A stretch of 64,000 nucleotides of DNA. It comes from JAEUIT01 sp044220875 (GTDB taxonomy: Bacteria > Planctomycetota > Phycisphaerae > Phycisphaerales > SM1A02). The stretch lies in the NCBI GenBank assembly GCA_044220875.1, contig JBGAQH010000003.1:310001-374000 (forward strand), given 5' to 3'. Below are positions 8,652 to 16,944 of this stretch, in pieces. The position numbers and the translations under genes are program-made. The notes under the pieces are model-generated. The model ran no database searches. It was not told where the DNA came from and saw only the letters and a list, made by a program, of their open reading frames with translations. Position 1 is the stretch's first letter. The number at the start of each line of letters is the position of its first letter.

Positions 8652-10537
8652 GCGTCGCGCTCCAGCTCGTCCTGATAGCGGCGCATCAGCCGATCGCGGG
8701 AGAGGACCCCCTGCACGCGCCGATCGCCGTCGACCACCGCCATCATCCCCACGCCGCTGTCGGTGAGGCGCTCGAGGGCCACGTCGAGGGTCTCGGTCGC
8801 GGTGATCGTCGGGGCGTCGGCGCGCATGATCTCGCCGACCTGCATGAGGGCGAGCGCCTCGCGATAGACGAGCGCCGCCCGCAGCTCCGGCCCGCTGATC
8901 ATGCCGACGTAGCGCTCGAGCCCGTCCACGACGACGAACTCCTCGACGTTCATCCGCTCCGCGAGTCCGAGCAGCCGTTCCGCGGTGTCGTCGGGATGGA
9001 CGAAGAGCGCCGGGCTCAGCGTGACGTCGCTGACGATGAGGCGCCGCATGAGCGACGCGTCGCCGAGCGTGCCGAGCCGCACGCCCTGCACGGCCAGCTC
9101 CGCGGTGTAGACGCTCTCCCGTTCGAGTGAACGGGCAACGAGCGTGGCGATGGTCGCCGTCAGCATGAGGGGCAGGATGAGGCTGTAGTCCTGGGTGAGC
9201 TCGTACACGAGCAGGATGCCCGAGAGCGGGGCATGCATCATCGCGGCGATCGCCCCGGCCATGCCGACGAGGGCGAAGTGGGCGGGTGTTGCCAGCGGAA
9301 GAAGCCCGGTCGCCTGCACTGCGACGCCGACGGCGCCGCCGGTCAGGGCGCCCATCACGAGTCCCGGCGCGAAGAGGCCGCCCGAGCCGCCCGAACCGAG
9401 CGTCAAGCAGGTGGCGACCATCTTCAGGGCAAGCCAGAGGACGAGGACGAGCGCGAATTCGCCGCTCGCTTCGCCGGCAAAGAGCGCGGGATTGACGACG
9501 CGGTCGACGAGGGCGTAGCCGTTGCCCATGAAGACGGGCATGACCGGGAGAACAGGGACGTGCCCCTCGCCGGCGCTCATCGAAATCGCGATGTAGGTCG
9601 CCCCGAGCGCACCGAGGGCGATGCCGCCGAGCGCCGGCTTGAGGACGCGCGGGATCTTGAGCCGCTCGTTGAACGATTCGGTCGCCCGCAGTGCCCGCAC
9701 GAAGAGAACGCCAACGAGTCCGCAGGCGGCGCCAAGCAGGACGAACGCCGGCGACGCGGTGATGGTCACGATCTCGCGCATGGACTCGAGCACCTTCGGG
9801 TCCACGCCGAAGAGCGGGTGGCGGCTGCCGATGAGGGTCTGGGTCGTGGCGCTGGCCAAGACGCTGGCGACGACGATGGGGGCGAGGGTGCGCAGCGAGA
9901 AGTCGCGGAGCAGGACTTCGAGGGCGAAGAAGACGCCGGCGATCGGAGCGTTGAAGACCGCGGCGATGCCCGCGGCGGCGCCGGCGCCGACGAGCGTCGT
10001 GGTCATCGAGCGATCCTGCCGGGCAAGCCGCGCCGCGGTCGAGCCGAGAGCGGCGCCGATGGTGACGATCGGCCCCTCCGGTCCCGAGGATCCGCCGGTG
10101 ACGATCGTGGCGCTGGCCGCGAGCCACTGGCGAATGGCGAGGCGGAAGGGGAGTCGCGACTCGAGCCGAGCGACGGCAAAGAGCACCATCGAGACGCCAT
10201 GCCCCCGCAGCGGGAGCGGCAGGCTCCGATTCACCGCCGCACAGAGAAGGCCGCCGAGGGCCGGGACGGTCAGGGTCGTCCAGAGGAGGAGGGTCGGATG
10301 GTCCACCGACCAGGTTTCGACCTTCGCCTCGGCCCAGTGGATCGGCAGGATGAAGGCGAGGGCCACGCCCCCCATGAAGATCCCGAACACCGCTGCGAAC
10401 AGGAGTTGCGGCCACGCGGTCTCGGCTCCGCCCGATAGCCAGCGACCCTCCGGTCCGCCGTCGGGCCCGGTCGTCGATCGGGGCGCGGCGACCGATTCTG
10501 GAGGGCGGCTCGTCTGGTTGGAGGCGGGGGAGGACAT
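8648..10537 (-). CDS. ClC-type chloride channel/antiporter with CBS domains
   Basis: A 629-residue membrane protein with about ten hydrophobic segments. The selectivity region reads GSSGPEGP at residues 149-156, the counterpart of GREGP, with the gating Glu at 154. A second filter region reads GSGGSGGLFAPGLVMG. The C-terminal ~140 residues form two CBS modules (starting near VTLSPALFVHPDDTAERLL), usual for nucleotide-regulated ClC proteins. Presence of the gating Glu fits a Cl-/H+ exchanger, but channel and exchanger cannot be told apart by eye. I chose the ATG at 10537, since upstream codons look non-coding. It leads the rnpA-yidD operon, an unusual combination. Confidence 0.92.
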   Translation of the reverse strand: MSSPASNQTSRPPESVAAPRSTTGPDGGPEGRWLSGGAETAWPQLLFAAVFGIFMGGVALAFILPIHWAEAKVETWSVDHPTLLLWTTLTVPALGGLLCAAVNRSLPLPLRGHGVSMVLFAVARLESRLPFRLAIRQWLAASATIVTGGSSGPEGPIVTIGAALGSTAARLARQDRSMTTTLVGAGAAAGIAAVFNAPIAGVFFALEVLLRDFSLRTLAPIVVASVLASATTQTLIGSRHPLFGVDPKVLESMREIVTITASPAFVLLGAACGLVGVLFVRALRATESFNERLKIPRVLKPALGGIALGALGATYIAISMSAGEGHVPVLPVMPVFMGNGYALVDRVVNPALFAGEASGEFALVLVLWLALKMVATCLTLGSGGSGGLFAPGLVMGALTGGAVGVAVQATGLLPLATPAHFALVGMAGAIAAMMHAPLSGILLVYELTQDYSLILPLMLTATIATLVARSLERESVYTAELAVQGVRLGTLGDASLMRRLIVSDVTLSPALFVHPDDTAERLLGLAERMNVEEFVVVDGLERYVGMISGPELRAALVYREALALMQVGEIMRADAPTITATETLDVALERLTDSGVGMMAVVDGDRRVQGVLSRDRLMRRYQDELERDA

Positions 10538-10734
10538 GCGAAGCCGGGCGAGATCCTCATCACGAGGGGTGAAATGGAAGCGCGGGCACCCTCGTGCTGG
10601 CATCGAGTACGCCGCTTCGCTATCATCCGGCGTTTCCCCTCGGCGTGGGCCTCAGTCCCTCCCGCTCGAAGGGATTTTCTGTCTGTGACCTCGTCCATCG
10701 CCCGTCCGGACCAGACCGAGAGCCAGCCACGACC

Positions 10735-10965
10735 ATGATTGACACCCTCAAGAGCGACGAAATCGTCAACAAGCTGGGTGGCCGCTTCAAGCTCACCGCC
10801 CTCATTCAGCGTCGCTTGGGCGAGCTCATCGAAGGGGCGCGTCCGCTCGTCGACCGCAACGGTCGCAGCGATTTCGAAGTCGTGATCGACGAGATCATGC
10901 AGGACAAGATCACCATCGACTTCGAGGCCAGCGGCATCCCCGCTCCGGGCACCGAGAACGACTGA
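10735..10965 (+). CDS. rpoZ: DNA-directed RNA polymerase omega subunit
   Basis: A 76-residue protein starting MIDTLKSDEIVNKLGGRFKL, with TALIQRRLGELIEGARPLVD and a C-terminal IDEIMQDKITID. This is the short planctomycete-style omega, which helps assemble RNA polymerase by clamping the beta-prime subunit. The next gene is the CoaC flavoprotein, and rpoZ-coaBC adjacency is common in bacteria, which supports the call. I chose the ATG at 10735 because the family begins right there. No strong Shine-Dalgarno sequence is visible. It is divergent from the ClC operon, so the ~200-nt gap upstream should hold both promoters. Confidence 0.9.
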   Translation: MIDTLKSDEIVNKLGGRFKLTALIQRRLGELIEGARPLVDRNGRSDFEVVIDEIMQDKITIDFEASGIPAPGTEND

Positions 10966-10996
10966 CGCCGCGACTCCTCGGCCCCGAGGACCCACG

Positions 10997-11593
10997 ATGT
11001 ACCACGGACACCCGGACGCACTGGCCACCCTGAAGGGACGCCGGATTGCGGTCGGTCTCGGTGGCGGCATCGCGTGCTACAAGATGGCGTCGGTGGTGAG
11101 CACGCTGGCCCAGGCGGGCTGCGAGGTGCACGTGCTCATGACCGACGCGGCGGCCCGCTTCGTGACCCCGCTCACCTTTGAGGCGCTCTCCGGCCGCGCC
11201 GTCCAGACCAGCGTGTGGGAGCAGTCTGACCACAGCGATCCGCAGCACATCCGGCTCGCGAAGAGCGTTGACGCGTACCTCGTCGCGCCCTGCACGATGG
11301 ACCTGTTGGCGAAGCTCGTCCAAGGGCTGGCCGACGATCCGGTCTCGCTGCTCGCCGCATCGATCGATCGGCGCGAGCGACCGGTGGTTCTCGCCCCAAG
11401 CATGAACGAAGTGATGTGGCTCCAGCCGGCGACGGTGCGGAACGCCCGCCAGGCGGAGATCGATGGCTATCGGGTCATCGCACCGGGCTCGGGCTGGCAA
11501 GCCTGCCGCACGGTGGGCGCTGGCCGGCTTCCCGAGCCAGACGATCTGGTCGAGGCGATCGCCGTGGCCCTCGGTTGGCGGCGTCCCTCCTGA
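10997..11593 (+). CDS. coaC: CoaC-type flavoprotein (phosphopantothenoylcysteine decarboxylase)
   Basis: A 198-residue HFCD-family flavoprotein. Key features are the GGGIACYKMASVV phosphate-binding turn, the catalytic His in PQHIRLAK, the PSMNEVMW motif, and ACRTVGAGRLPEPDDL, which carries the active-site Cys and substrate clamp. It should decarboxylate 4'-phosphopantothenoylcysteine to 4'-phosphopantetheine in coenzyme A synthesis, using FMN. Only the CoaC half is present: the protein ends where CoaB would start in the usual ~400-residue CoaBC fusion, and CoaB is not next to it. The clamp motif ACRTVG differs from the usual ACGEVG. It follows rpoZ by 31 nt and is probably co-transcribed. Confidence 0.88.
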   Translation: MYHGHPDALATLKGRRIAVGLGGGIACYKMASVVSTLAQAGCEVHVLMTDAAARFVTPLTFEALSGRAVQTSVWEQSDHSDPQHIRLAKSVDAYLVAPCTMDLLAKLVQGLADDPVSLLAASIDRRERPVVLAPSMNEVMWLQPATVRNARQAEIDGYRVIAPGSGWQACRTVGAGRLPEPDDLVEAIAVALGWRRPS

Positions 11594-11913
11594 CGGATCC
11601 GAACGCGCCCGTTCGGGGCCGTGGCTTGCTCACGCCCTCTCATGGGGTAGGTTCTTGATATCACCCACCTCGGGCGGCGGGTAGATACCTGCCGCCGCCG
11701 GAGGGTGCGCCCGACGCGGTCGACGCATGACGAAAGCGATCTGAATTCGGCAGAGCTTCGCATCGCCGTGTGGCACATTTCCGTATGGACCATGGGGTAC
11801 GACCGGAAGCCGCGCCCCACCCATTTCTTCAGGCTTCCCCCTCCTCGTGTCGAGGCTCGTGTCGGGGCATCAGTGCGCCCCGGTTCCGGCCCTTCCTGCA
11901 AGGACATCCCGCG
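11594..11913 (+). other. Intergenic region upstream of secreted Cys-rich protein
   Basis: About 320 nt without a supported gene. A short perfect hairpin (CGAACG-CGCC-CGTTCG, 11600-11615) lies just after coaC but has no T-run, so it is a weak terminator candidate. A second GC-rich inverted region sits near 11672-11703. The remainder probably holds the promoter and leader of the secreted protein. No clear -35/-10 pair is evident. Confidence 0.4.
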
Positions 11914-13524
11914 ATGCCAGAGTTCCGTCATGCCGCCGCGCTTGCGGCCGCGTCCGCCTGCGTCTTGACCACGCTTGCCTCGTTCTCGTTTGGCGATGGG
12001 TCGACGCGTTCCTCGCCCACGCGCCCAACGAAGGCTCGCGAATCCGACGCGCAGCGTCCCGCACCGCCCGCTGTTGCCGTCGCCGATCCCGAGCGCTGCG
12101 CCGAATGCCGCTACTCGCCGATCGTCGAGATGGTGCCGCTCGTCCTCCCGCTCTTCGCCATCGCCGACGGCATCCCGAGCGGCCGCGAAGTTCCCGGTGG
12201 CGTCGCCGGCGCGTGCCCGCCCACGGTCAGCACCTGGACCAACGCCAGCTTTGAGGGCGGCAGCTACATCGTGCAGGCGGGCATGGCGGAAGGGGAGATG
12301 GCCGGCTGCAGCTACACGATTCCGGCGAGCGCGTTCCCGATCAAGATCGATCTCGCCGAGATGATCTTCGCGACGAGCAACGCGACGGTGACGACGACGA
12401 CGCACTGGTCGATTCACTTCTACGAAGGCAATCCCAAGGATGGCCAGGAGATCGCCAGCTTCGCCTCCGACGGCGACATCCTGCCGCACCTGGTCATGCC
12501 GCCGGGCACCAACGGAACGAACATCGCGTTCCAGATCGATCCGGGCGACCCCGACCAGATCGTCATCCAGGACAACGGCACGCACACCTTCGGCGTCGCC
12601 TATCGCATCGACCAGCACAACAACCAGACGCAGAATCCCTGCTTCTTCCCGCCGCCGTCGAATTCCAACGCCTTCCCCACGACCGACGTCGGCGGACTCA
12701 ACGCGCCGACCACGAACTGGCTCTATGCGGTGAACTGCGGTCCCCTGGGCTGCCCCGCGGGATGGACCAAGTTTTCCTCGCTGCCGACGGGCTGCAAGCC
12801 GAGCGGCGATTGGGTGATGCGGGTGACGTGGTCGTCGTTCACCTGCGTCTCGCAGGGCGCCTGCTGCCTTCCGAACGGCAACTGCGACTTCCTGACCCAG
12901 GCCGATTGCCAGACGCAGGGTGGCACGTATCTGGGCGACAACGTGCAGTGCAGCGTCGGCGCGTGCAACAGCGCGACGGTCGCCTGCTGCTTCCAGGCGA
13001 CGGGCGGCTGCCTGAATCTCCTTCCCGCCACGTGCGTCGCGGCCGGTGGCGTGCCTGGCCCGGCCGGATCGAACTGCACCGGCTACATCTGCTTCCCGAG
13101 CGGAGCGTGCTGCCTGCCCAACGGCAACTGCGCGGGGCCGATGAGCCCCGAGACCTGCGCCGCACAGGGCGGCGTCTTCCAGGGCAACAACACGAACTGC
13201 GCCGGCACCAACTGCCCGCAGCCGACCGGAGCGTGCTGCTTCCCGACCGGATTCTGCCTCGTGCTGAAGGAGGCCGACTGCCTCCTCGCCGGCGCGACCT
13301 GGAAGGGTGCGGGCACGACCTGCGTCGACGGCAACGGCAACGGGACCGCCGATGCCTGCGAGCAGGCCAACCCGGCGGATCTCAACGCCGACGGGCACGT
13401 GAATGCGAGCGACCTCGCGATCATGCTCGGCTCGTGGGGGCAGACCAGCGGCCCCGCGGACATCAATCACGACGGCATCGTCAACGCCTCGGACCTGAGC
13501 ATCCTGCTCGGCGCCTGGGGCTGA
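11914..13524 (+). CDS. Secreted Cys-rich repeat protein with C-terminal dockerin-like tail
   Basis: A 536-residue exported protein with an N-terminal signal peptide (about residues 1-27, AAALAAASACVLTTLASFSFG). Residues ~90-310 form a beta-rich domain. Then come four imperfect ~40-residue repeats that start ACC(L/F) and keep five or six Cys each (ACCLPNGNC, ACCFQATGGC, ACCLPNGNC, ACCFPTGFC). The C-terminus holds two dockerin-type EF-hand loops (DLNADGHVNASDLAIMLGSWG and DINHDGIVNASDLSILLGAWG). The tail probably binds Ca2+ and may act as a sorting or attachment signal. I chose ATG 11914 because it places the signal peptide at the N-terminus. Function of the repeats is unknown. A strong terminator follows. 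Confidence 0.8.
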   Translation: MPEFRHAAALAAASACVLTTLASFSFGDGSTRSSPTRPTKARESDAQRPAPPAVAVADPERCAECRYSPIVEMVPLVLPLFAIADGIPSGREVPGGVAGACPPTVSTWTNASFEGGSYIVQAGMAEGEMAGCSYTIPASAFPIKIDLAEMIFATSNATVTTTTHWSIHFYEGNPKDGQEIASFASDGDILPHLVMPPGTNGTNIAFQIDPGDPDQIVIQDNGTHTFGVAYRIDQHNNQTQNPCFFPPPSNSNAFPTTDVGGLNAPTTNWLYAVNCGPLGCPAGWTKFSSLPTGCKPSGDWVMRVTWSSFTCVSQGACCLPNGNCDFLTQADCQTQGGTYLGDNVQCSVGACNSATVACCFQATGGCLNLLPATCVAAGGVPGPAGSNCTGYICFPSGACCLPNGNCAGPMSPETCAAQGGVFQGNNTNCAGTNCPQPTGACCFPTGFCLVLKEADCLLAGATWKGAGTTCVDGNGNGTADACEQANPADLNADGHVNASDLAIMLGSWGQTSGPADINHDGIVNASDLSILLGAWG

Positions 13525-13549
13525 GTCACGCGGTCATCGAGAGAAGGAG

Positions 13550-13580
13550 ACCCGCCCACGGCGACGTGGGCGGGTTTTTT
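13550..13580 (+). terminator. Rho-independent terminator after secreted Cys-rich protein gene
   Basis: An 11-bp perfect stem (ACCCGCCCACG / CGTGGGCGGGT) with GCGA loop is followed directly by a run of T. It lies 26 nt after the stop at 13524. Confidence 0.9.
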
Positions 13581-13602
13581 CGTGGCGTTCGGTCGCGGGC
13601 CC

Positions 13603-14037
13603 TCAGGCGGCGCGGCGGCCGTCGATGTAGCAGCCGAGGTTGATCGCGGCGCGGAGGAGATCGCGGGTCGTGACGATGCCCTGGATGTGATTGAGGTCGT
13701 CGATGACCGGCACGCAGGAGATGCCCTTCTCGAGCAGGAGCTTCGCCGCATCGACCACCAGCGTGTCGGGGGTGACGAACTTGAAGTTGCGGGTCATGAT
13801 CTGGTGCACGCGCTTCTTGAGCGTGGCGGCGTCCAGGGTCCGCTCGGCGTTCGTCCCCATGAAGGGGGAGAGGTTTCGCAGCACGTCGCGGTCGCTCACG
13901 ATGCCGACCACGGTGAGGTCGTCGAGGACGATGACGTGGTGGATTCGCCGCGCCGAGAGGAGATCGCGCACCTTCTCGAGCGAATCGTCCATCCGAACGC
14001 ACACCACGTGCTTGGTCATGATCTCGTTGACCTGCAT
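13603..14037 (-). CDS. CBS-domain pair protein
   Basis: A 144-residue soluble protein made of two CBS modules. The first starts at MTKHVVCVRMDDSLEKVRDLL, with HHVIVLDD and VGIVSDRDVLRN. The second starts at IMTRNFKFVTPDTLVVDAAKLL, with CVPVIDD and QGIVTTRDLLR. Such pairs bind adenosine nucleotides and sense energy state, but stand-alone versions rarely have a known partner. The start ATG at 14037 has a good ribosome site (AGGAGA about 9 nt upstream). It is divergent from the EamA-type gene and shares the terminator region with the upstream secreted protein gene, which converges on it. Confidence 0.88.
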   Translation of the reverse strand: MQVNEIMTKHVVCVRMDDSLEKVRDLLSARRIHHVIVLDDLTVVGIVSDRDVLRNLSPFMGTNAERTLDAATLKKRVHQIMTRNFKFVTPDTLVVDAAKLLLEKGISCVPVIDDLNHIQGIVTTRDLLRAAINLGCYIDGRRAA

Positions 14038-14215
14038 GCTGAATCTCCTCGTGCCGGCGAAAGCGCGATGATCGCGCGAGGCACGGCAGCGTTGGAGATC
14101 GGTCGGCAGATTCTGGGGCGTGATCCTTTGCGACTTTGACGATGGCAGAAATCGCCGGCGGGTTCCGCGTTCTCGGACGAGTCGTTACGCTTGGCCTCCA
14201 CCGAAGGAGCTTCCG

Positions 14216-14716
14216 ATGAAGGCCGTTCTGTTTGCCGTCGCCGCTGGGATCTGCTGGGGGATCGGTGAGGTCTGCACGAAGAGCGTGCTGCACTCGGGCA
14301 AGGTCGGCCCGCTCACCGCCATCGCGGTGCGATCGACGATCGGCCTGCCGCTCCTGTGGCTCGTGTGGCTCGTTGCGAAGGATGGCATCCTCGGCGCCGC
14401 CGCCGAGCCGCGCGGATGGCTTTTGGCGGACCGGGCGGTGCTGGCGAAACTCGTGCTGGGCTCGGGGGTGCTCGCCGGCGCCGCGGCGATGATCTGCTTC
14501 TACCTCTCGCTCAAGTTCGGGCCCGTCTCGCAGGTGAAGCCGATCGCGTTCTGCATCGCGCCGGCCGTCGCCGTGATCCTCGGTTGGACGGTCCTGGGCG
14601 AGCCCTTCGACCTTCGCAAGGGCATCGCGGTCCTTCTGATTCTTGCGGGCGTGGTGCTCCTGACCGGCGGGGGAGGAGCAGCGCCAGCCGCCTCGGAACC
14701 GGCGCAGGCCCATTGA
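14216..14716 (+). CDS. EamA/DMT-family half-size transporter
   Basis: A 166-residue membrane protein with about five hydrophobic segments. It starts MKAVLFAVAAGICWGIGEVCTKSVL, and ends with PVSQVKPIAFCIAPAVAVILGWTVLGEPF and a last helix IAVLLILAGVVLLTGG, typical of one EamA repeat. Full-length drug/metabolite transporters carry two such repeats, so this single-repeat protein must dimerise, like SMR-type proteins. The start ATG is preceded by GAAGGAG at 5-6 nt. A TACGCT at 14186-14191 could be its -10. Substrate unknown. Confidence 0.8.
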   Translation: MKAVLFAVAAGICWGIGEVCTKSVLHSGKVGPLTAIAVRSTIGLPLLWLVWLVAKDGILGAAAEPRGWLLADRAVLAKLVLGSGVLAGAAAMICFYLSLKFGPVSQVKPIAFCIAPAVAVILGWTVLGEPFDLRKGIAVLLILAGVVLLTGGGGAAPAASEPAQAH

Positions 14717-14774
14717 GCGGCCCATAGAACGATCGCCTTGAGATCGCCTTGAGCGTCCAGATTCAGTGTTCGGG

Positions 14775-14803
14775 TTGACCTTTTGCCGGGTGCCGCCCAC
14801 AAT
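14775..14803 (+). promoter_or_regulatory. Probable housekeeping promoter of tRNA-Ser
   Basis: TTGACC (14775-14780), a 17-nt spacer and CACAAT (14798-14803) match a sigma-70-type promoter. The tRNA starts 63 nt further on. Confidence 0.5.
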
Positions 14804-14865
14804 GTCGCGTTCGACTGGATCCCCCGAGTCCGAGAGGCCGAAGGAGATGCAGGACGAAGACCGCC

Positions 14866-14953
14866 GGAGAGATGCCTGAGCGGTTGAAAGGGCTAGTCTC
14901 GAAAACTAGTGTGGGGTTTATCCTCACCGTGAGTTCGAATCTCACTCTCTCCG
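14866..14953 (+). tRNA. tRNA-Ser (anticodon CGA)
   Basis: The 88-nt sequence folds as a class II tRNA. The acceptor stem is GGAGAGA (14866-14872) with TCTCTCC (14946-14952), followed by discriminator G. The anticodon stem is CTAGT/ACTAG around the loop CTCGAAA, which gives anticodon CGA and reads UCG. A long variable arm (GTGGGG...CCTCAC) and a T-arm with GTTCGAATC support serine identity. The 3' CCA is not encoded. Confidence 0.95.
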
Positions 14954-14961
14954 CTTCGAAC

Positions 14962-14996
14962 GCAACAGGCCGCCGGCTAGCCCGGGGGCCTGTTGC
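14962..14996 (+). terminator. Hairpin after tRNA-Ser, probable terminator
   Basis: A 10-bp perfect inverted repeat, GCAACAGGCC (14962-14971) and GGCCTGTTGC (14987-14996), lies 9 nt after the tRNA and is followed by a short ATTT. The T-run is weak. Confidence 0.6.
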
Positions 14997-15066
14997 ATTT
15001 CAAGCGGAACGCTTCCGTCACGTCGCGGCGGATGGTCGGGCAGACGTGGATCGCGACCGTGCTCGC

Positions 15067-16230
15067 TTACCCGCCAGCGCACAGGCGACCGACCAGTGTG
15101 CGGGCCTCCGGAAGTCGTCGTGAGATCGCGATGACGTCGGTATAGGTCAGCGGGCTCTTGGCCACCTGCTTCGCGAAGGCGCGGAGGGCGGTCGGGTCGT
15201 CGGGGAGCGCCTCGCCCTTCCAGTGGTAGCCCTTTCGCAGTTCGAGGATCGAGAGCAGGTGGTGTTCCTGGCTCAGGTCCACGAGGAACTGACCGGGGTC
15301 GATGAACTCGCGCAGGTAGTGGGGGACAAATTCAACGATCGTCGCCGCGACTTGGCCGCGGGCGTAGCACCCACGGGCGCCGCGGAGGACCTGCCAGTCG
15401 TGTCCCTCGGCGTCGATCTTCAGCACCAGCGCCTCGGCGATGCCCTTCTCGCGGACGAACTCGTCGATGGTGATCCGCTTCGCGATCCGCGTGATGGCGG
15501 GGACCATCTGCGGGTAGTGCTTCTGGAAGTCGCTGATGCTGTCGCAGACCGAATACCCGAGCATGCTGGTCATCTTCACCGGGCCGCACTGGTCACTCAC
15601 GGCGCGGCTGTCGGGGATCACCATGTCCTGCACGTGATTGAGGTCGATGTTGGCCCGCAGCAGCTCGCCGGTCATGCCCGGCTCAAAGGCGTAGATTCGG
15701 TTGGTGCGCCCGAAGCGCTTCGCGAACTTCGCGCAGGGCACCGCGCTGTAGCCCACGTTGGCGCCGATGTCGAAGAGCGAGAAGTGCACGCCGTGGTGCC
15801 AGAGGTGGGCGCTGATCACCAGCTTGAACCACTGCTCGTTCCGCGGGAAGGGCGGGCAGCGCCCCTCGAGGAAGTCGCTCACCGAGAAGGCGAAGGGAAC
15901 GGGCGGCGCGTGGTCGGCATCGGTCAGTTGGGCGTTGCGCAGGAAGGTCTCGGGCATGTGCTCGGCGAAGAGCGTGTACGCCAGGTCCTTCACGTACATG
16001 AAGTAGGGGTCGCCGTCGAAGCGCACGAGGTCAACGGGCCGCAGCACCGTGTACTCGAAGAGATCGCGGAGGGTTTTCGTGGCGTCGGGGAGGCTCTCCG
16101 CCGGCTTCGCGCCCGTCGCGGCCTGCTGCTCCAACTGGCGGATCCGCCGTTCAAGGGCCTCCATCTGGGTCGCCATGTGGGACTGAAACTGGGCCGGGAG
16201 CGGATCGGTGGAGAGCGAGGTCGTCGACAT
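15067..16230 (-). CDS. FkbM-family methyltransferase
   Basis: A 387-residue protein with an N-terminal helical region (MEALERRIRQLEQQAA, probable coiled coil) and a class I SAM-dependent methyltransferase domain. Visible motifs are FDIGANVGYSA (SAM glycine loop), YAFEPGMTGELLRANIDLN, and LKIDAEGHDWQVLRGA, which is the FkbM hallmark. Enzymes of this type O-methylate sugars or polyketides, so a role in surface glycan modification is plausible but not shown. I chose the ATG at 16230, as upstream codons look non-coding. It is a single gene between the tRNA and a small lipoprotein gene on the same strand. Confidence 0.85.
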   Translation of the reverse strand: MSTTSLSTDPLPAQFQSHMATQMEALERRIRQLEQQAATGAKPAESLPDATKTLRDLFEYTVLRPVDLVRFDGDPYFMYVKDLAYTLFAEHMPETFLRNAQLTDADHAPPVPFAFSVSDFLEGRCPPFPRNEQWFKLVISAHLWHHGVHFSLFDIGANVGYSAVPCAKFAKRFGRTNRIYAFEPGMTGELLRANIDLNHVQDMVIPDSRAVSDQCGPVKMTSMLGYSVCDSISDFQKHYPQMVPAITRIAKRITIDEFVREKGIAEALVLKIDAEGHDWQVLRGARGCYARGQVAATIVEFVPHYLREFIDPGQFLVDLSQEHHLLSILELRKGYHWKGEALPDDPTALRAFAKQVAKSPLTYTDVIAISRRLPEARTLVGRLCAGG

Positions 16231-16362
16231 GGGGTGTGCCCGAGGGGAGGAGCCGCCGGCCGCGGAGGCGGGGGGTGGCTCTCTCATCGGACGTTGGCTC
16301 GCGGGCGCATGAGCTGCCGGCGAGCTGGCGAGCCCGAAGGCTCTCGGACCATCCCGACAAAC

Positions 16363-16392
16363 GACGACGCCCGCCGAAAGGCGGGCGTCGTC
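16363..16392 (-). terminator. Terminator of the Cys-rich lipoprotein gene
   Basis: A 13-bp perfect stem (GACGACGCCCGCC / GGCGGGCGTCGTC) with a 4-nt loop. On the minus strand it follows the lipoprotein stop at 16419 and is trailed by the T-rich GTTTGT. Confidence 0.85.
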
Positions 16393-16418
16393 AGGCAGGA
16401 CCGATGCAGTAGGGCCAA

Positions 16419-16697
16419 TTACTTGGCGGTGCAGCCGGACTTCTCGGCGCAGCCACTGACGGCGCCCGGAGCGGCGGTCTTGGCGTCCTTGCAGCAGCCG
16501 GAGCCGCTCACGGCGCCGGGGGCGGCAGCCTTCTTCTCGCCTTCCTTGCAGCAGGCAGCGCCCTTCGCGGCGCCTTCCTTGCAGCAGGCCTTCTCGCCGT
16601 TCACCGCGCCGGGGGCGGCGGTGGTCGACTTGTTGGTGGCGCAGCCGGTGAGGCAGCAGGCGAGAGCGAGGGTGGCGAACGTAGCAGCGAGCTTCAT
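16419..16697 (-). CDS. Small Cys-rich lipoprotein with repeated CCK motifs
   Basis: A 92-residue protein with a lipoprotein signal peptide ending at the lipobox LTGC (about residue 19). The mature part is low in complexity: three imperfect copies of AAPGAVxG, each followed by a Cys-containing patch (ACCKEG twice, GCCKDA, and single Cys near the end). The Cys pairs could bind Cu, Zn or Fe-S, or form disulfides. No known family is recognised. The start ATG follows the purine-rich GGAGATAG. A strong terminator follows, so it is monocistronic. Confidence 0.75.
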   Translation of the reverse strand: MKLAATFATLALACCLTGCATNKSTTAAPGAVNGEKACCKEGAAKGAACCKEGEKKAAAPGAVSGSGCCKDAKTAAPGAVSGCAEKSGCTAK

Positions 16698-16932
16698 GTC
16701 TATCTCCAGAGATTGGTTCGAACCAGACGAGTCCCGTCTGAAGCACTCATCTGCCACCATGCGCATGGGGCCAGCGGTGTCTACCAGACGTCGGCCGATC
16801 CACACGTCGGCCTGAGCGATGTCCCCGACGAACCGAGGCACCGTCGAAGAAACGGAGCAAGTCTACTCCGGTTGCACAGCCGGTCGCAATTGTCCGGGGA
16901 AAAAGCCATGCGGCAGGAGCGGCCGCGGGCGA

Positions 16933-16938
16933 TAGAGT
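16933..16938 (+). promoter_or_regulatory. TANNNT box for leaderless uvrC
   Basis: TAGAGT lies 6 nt before the ATG at 16945. No Shine-Dalgarno sequence or clear -35 element. Confidence 0.4.
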
Positions 16939-16944
16939 TCGGCG

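Noticed and set aside
14872..15123. Open frame across the tRNA-Ser gene
   Set aside because: It runs through the tRNA and its hairpin; the tRNA fold is unambiguous.
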